Shown here: positions 61,375 to 64,000 of the stretch, piece after piece | How positions within the stretch are numbered: position 1 is the stretch's first letter | How the letters are laid out: the number at the start of each line of letters is the position of its first letter | Origin: Cupriavidus sp. P-10 | GTDB taxonomy: Bacteria > Pseudomonadota > Gammaproteobacteria > Burkholderiales > Burkholderiaceae | DNA length: 64,000 bases | Assembly: GCF_003402535.2 (NCBI RefSeq) | Contig: NZ_AP025173.1 | Coordinates: 124,001 to 188,000, forward strand | Reading direction: 5' to 3' | Notes under the pieces: generated by a model | The model's database searches: none | Seen by the model: only the letters and a program-made list of their open reading frames with translations | Told to the model about the DNA's origin: nothing | Position numbers and translations under genes: made by a program

Positions 61375-61968
61375 TTAGGTCTTCCGGCTGAACAGGCCAA
61401 GAATGAAATCGCGCGCATGAACGATGCGTGGATTGCGCATCGAGGCCTTGTTCCATACCAGATAGAGGTTGTTGGTCGGCGCGTCCTTGGCTCGGGTGAC
61501 GGAAACCAGTCGTCCCGACGCCAGCGCCTCGGTGCACTGATAGTCGGGCAACACGCTCCACCCCTGTCCCTTGACGACCAGGTCCTGGATGATGCGCAAA
61601 TCGGGGATGGTCAGCGCGGCCTGCAATGTCGGCGCAAATTGGAACATGGCCGCCCAGATCGGCCGGATCAATGGCAAATCCTCGTCATAGGCAATGAGCG
61701 GGAGCGCCGGAACGTCCGAAGATGGTCGAGGTGGCTCATGGCGTCGACTTATCGCCGCTGGCAACACGCTCGCGACGAAGATCAGGTAGTGTGACCGCGG
61801 CCTGTATGAAGCAGCGTCCACTTGCCTACCGTCGCACGCCAGCCGGGCTCCCGACAGTATCTCACCCATAAGAATATTTATCCAAGTCCTTAAAATTGAT
61901 TCCTCCGTACTCGGAGCAGAGGTCAAGAAACGCTGCTCGGATGACAGCATCAGCTCGCCCAGCAGCAA
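61375..61968 (-). pseudogene. LysR-family regulator lacking its HTH (probable remnant)
   Basis: The C-terminal part VPALPLIAYDEDLPLIRPIWAAMFQFAPTLQAALTIPDLRIIQDLVVKGQGWSVLPDYQCTEALASGRLV is a LysR substrate-binding domain. The N-terminal 60 residues do not contain the LysR HTH and the region before VASVLPAAISRRHEPP is atypical. The gene is divergent from the MFS gene, the usual position for its regulator, and is probably truncated and decayed. Confidence 0.6.
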
Positions 61969-62083
61969 TAAGAATAATTATCCATAGACAAAAAAATAAT
62001 AATTTTATCTATTTATGCAAGCGCTCTACGATTCGTATCAGTTGCGGCGTCAAGCCGCCCTCAAGGACAGTCGAGAGAGATCC

Positions 62084-63283
62084 ATGCCATTTGTTGTTTA
62101 CATCTTCACGCTCAGTGCGTTTGCACTGGGCCTCGCGGAGTTCGTTCCCATCGGCCTGACCGACGTCATGGCACACAGCCTGAACGTCGATATTGAGCAA
62201 GCCGGAAGCGCTGTGACGACGTACGCGCTGGGCGCGACCTTTGCCGCGCCAGTCCTGACGGCTTTGACGGCCGGATGGACGCGCAAGTGCACCATGCTGA
62301 TGACCGTCTTAGTCTTCACCGTCGGCAGCCTGGCCGCGGCCGTCGCTACCAATCTGTCCACCTTGCTGATCGCGCGTTTCGTCGCTGGAATGGGGCACGG
62401 CCTGTTCCTAGCGGTTGCCTCCAGCACGGCAGCTCGTCTTGTGGGAGCGAAGAAGGCCAGCAGCGCTGTGGCCGTCGTATTCGGTGGCTTCACGATCGCC
62501 ATGGCAATCGGCGTCCCGGTCAGCACTTACCTGGGCGGCACGATCTCCTGGCGCCCGGTGCTCGGCGCGATCGGGGCATTCGGTGCATTGGGCTTCCTGG
62601 GCTTACTGCTGGGCATGAAGGAGCCTCCGCAAACGCAGGGGCATGAAGGTTCGGACTCCGTCGGCCAGGCGTTGAAGGCGATCGTCGACCCCGTTCTGCT
62701 CTTCGCCGCCCTCGTGACGGTCCTGGGCTATGCCGGCTCGTTTACCGCCTACACCTACATCGCACCGCTGCTTACGAAGGTCACGCACGTCAGCAGCCAA
62801 ACGGTCGGCATCTTTATGCTGGTCTATGGCGTGCTTGCCGCGATTGGCAACGTGATCGGGGGCAAGCTTACCGACCGACTCGGGGTAAACCGGGCAAGCG
62901 TAGCCTTGATCGCCGGCATTACCACCATCGCACTGGGCATGTGGGCGCTTGCCTCGTCATCCCCCGCAATGGGCATTCTTGTCGCGCTGCTGGGCATGTT
63001 CACCTTCGCTGCAGTGCCGGCCCTGCAAGCCCGTCTGGTCGGCGTCGCCGAGCAGCATGCTCCCCACGCCCATGGCGTGGCCGCCGGCCTGAACATCGCC
63101 GGCTTCAACTCTGGTATCGCGCTCGGTTCCCTGGTCGGCGGCATGACCCTCGGCACCCTGGGCGTTTCCTACACCGGCATCGCGGGCGCCGTGATCTCCA
63201 CCCTCGGTTTGATGGTACTGCTTGTGCAACTGGCTCGCAGCGGGGGCGTTGACTACCGCGCGGTGGCCGGGACGGGTCACTAA
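62084..63283 (+). CDS. MFS drug/sugar-efflux-type transporter (DHA1)
   Basis: A 399-residue 12-TM major facilitator protein. FTLSAFALGLAEFVPIGLTDVMAHSLNVDIEQAGSAVTTYALGATFAAPVLTALTAGWTRK gives TM1-2 with the DHA1 motif A region; RFVAGMGHGLFLAVASSTAARLVG is motif C-like; the second half repeats the fold (VYGVLAAIGNVIGGKLTDRLG). It resembles YdhP/AraJ-type exporters. ATG 62084 with an AGAGAG ribosome-site-like sequence fits; the frame is open to 62015. Its regulator upstream appears truncated. Confidence 0.9.
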   Translation: MPFVVYIFTLSAFALGLAEFVPIGLTDVMAHSLNVDIEQAGSAVTTYALGATFAAPVLTALTAGWTRKCTMLMTVLVFTVGSLAAAVATNLSTLLIARFVAGMGHGLFLAVASSTAARLVGAKKASSAVAVVFGGFTIAMAIGVPVSTYLGGTISWRPVLGAIGAFGALGFLGLLLGMKEPPQTQGHEGSDSVGQALKAIVDPVLLFAALVTVLGYAGSFTAYTYIAPLLTKVTHVSSQTVGIFMLVYGVLAAIGNVIGGKLTDRLGVNRASVALIAGITTIALGMWALASSSPAMGILVALLGMFTFAAVPALQARLVGVAEQHAPHAHGVAAGLNIAGFNSGIALGSLVGGMTLGTLGVSYTGIAGAVISTLGLMVLLVQLARSGGVDYRAVAGTGH

Positions 63284-63299
63284 GGCGCCGACACCAATC

Positions 63300-63524
63300 G
63301 AGCAGCATGGATGCTCAATAACGGCTATGACTTAGCCCTGGCCGAACAGGCCATCGCAGGCGGCAAGGCCGACCTGGACGCCTTCGGCCGGTCCGTATCA
63401 ACAACCCCGATCTTGTCGAACGCCTGCACCATGGAACGCTGCTGGCCCGGGTGAACACCGACTGGTTGGATGGCGGCGCACAGGGCTACACTGACTACCC
63501 GACGCTGGAGAATCAAAGCTCCTG
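63300..63524 (+). pseudogene. Old yellow enzyme (NemA-like) C-terminal fragment
   Basis: NNGYDLALAEQAIAGGKADLDAFGR and, after a frameshift, NNPDLVERLHHGTLLARVNTDWL...GAQGYTDYPTLENQ are the final about 75 residues of alkene reductases of the OYE family (FMN-binding end). The rest of the gene is absent. It follows the MFS gene directly and ends with TGA near 63524. Confidence 0.7.
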
Positions 63525-63554
63525 AGTACGGCTACCGAGTCGAGCTTAGGAGAC

Positions 63555-63990
63555 TGGTCTGTCGTGCGAGGGTTTAAGGTGCGCCGGGCCAGGAACTCTA
63601 CGCCGTCGATGTGCTCGGCCAGGCTCGCGCAGTCGCGGAAGGCCTGGTGCATCTGCGCGCCCCAAGCGCCGTGGTGGCAAGATCCTCATTGAGGCCGAGC
63701 TGAATCACCACGTCGTGGGCGGCGAGCTGCTTGGACGCCTTCCAGAGCTCCTGGTCGTATGCACCTAATGGGACCCGCGATAACCGGACACCAGCCAGGC
63801 GGTACAGAGGCCACGCACACTGTCGAGCTCACGCTGTATTATCGGCAGGCGAACCAGTGCCTGAATGCCTGTCAGGAATGTTCGCTGCTCGGCTGCTGCC
63901 AAACCCCATGCACCAGTAGCCTCGCTTGAGTAACCACGCGGGCCGCCGTGGTGGTGCCCGATATGGGCGCGTACCAGCACTTCCTGAGCA
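63555..63990 (-). pseudogene. Indolepyruvate ferredoxin oxidoreductase-like N-terminal fragment
   Basis: On the minus strand, FLTGIQALVRLPIIQRELDSVRGLCTAWLVSGYRGS, then in another frame PLGAYDQELWKASKQLAAHDVVIQLGLNEDLATTALGA, then QMHQAFRDCASLAEH, follow the N-terminal order of large indolepyruvate ferredoxin oxidoreductases (GYRGSPLG..YDQELW.A). At least two frameshifts and loss of the remaining protein make it a remnant. It runs toward the right edge of the window. Confidence 0.6.
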
Positions 63991-64000
63991 GGACACTGAC

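Overview
The window looks like part of a secondary replicon (megaplasmid, chromid or integrated island) of a Burkholderiales bacterium of the Cupriavidus/Ralstonia type. It is GC-rich and carries a Bug-family solute receptor, GntP- and MFS-type permeases, H-NS-like and histone-H1-like proteins typical of beta-proteobacteria, a KfrA-type plasmid protein and many insertion elements. The genus is inferred from gene content, not from a database match.

Layout. (1) 1-16.7 kb: Bug receptor, an intact IS1182-type element with a 4-bp target duplication, a two-gene NHEJ repair set (LigD, Ku) translationally coupled to a MerR-HTH/TPR protein, an H-NS protein, a tRNA-Met-like gene with a damaged anticodon loop, a histone-H1-like protein, a second full-length primary-type sigma factor, a cold-shock protein and a YfcF-type glutathione transferase. 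Remnants of SRAP, SNF2 helicase and Tn3-type transposase genes lie between them. (2) 17-21 kb: an overlapping pair encoding a CHAT-type caspase-like protease and a ComEC-type metallo-beta-lactamase hydrolase, with a small membrane protein upstream. (3) 21.6-23.2 kb: orphan ends of a TniABQ-type transposon and an IS3-family element. (4) 23.8-38.6 kb: an accessory island rich in likely conflict genes. It holds a PIN-domain protein, a MazG-like NTP pyrophosphohydrolase, an operon of N6-adenine methylase, phosphoribosyltransferase, ORC/Cdc6-like ATPase and an unrecognised protein, a helicase fused to a probable PD-(D/E)xK nuclease, an SSB-like/antitoxin/RES operon and a HEPN protein. (5) 39-46.6 kb: a plasmid-type module (H-NS-like protein, KfrA and a divergent tyrosine recombinase) split by a three-gene TniQ/TniB/TniA transposon. 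(6) 46.6-50.7 kb: dense repeat DNA, a small ribbon-helix-helix-like gene bracketed by identical palindromes, IS21-type ends facing each other, and an IS66 element interrupting a DUF3307 gene. (7) 51-64 kb: catabolic and transport genes with their regulators (alpha/beta hydrolase/LysR; CoA-transferase, LysR, GntP permease, enoyl-CoA hydratase, 3-hydroxyisobutyrate-dehydrogenase-like enzyme; MFS exporter), mixed with decaying cysteine desulfurase, recombinase, IS110, LysR, old-yellow-enzyme and indolepyruvate-oxidoreductase genes.

The strongest candidates for an undescribed system are the methylase-PRTase-ORC ATPase-unknown operon (25957-31026), the CHAT/MBL pair (16975-20606) and the helicase-nuclease with the adjacent SSB-like/antitoxin/RES operon (31774-36393). 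They sit between ends of the same transposon family, so the block may have moved as one cargo. Decayed paralogues (a CAG-to-TAG gene at 1028, a TGG-to-TGA gene at 31593, several recombinase fragments) show repeated acquisition and erosion.
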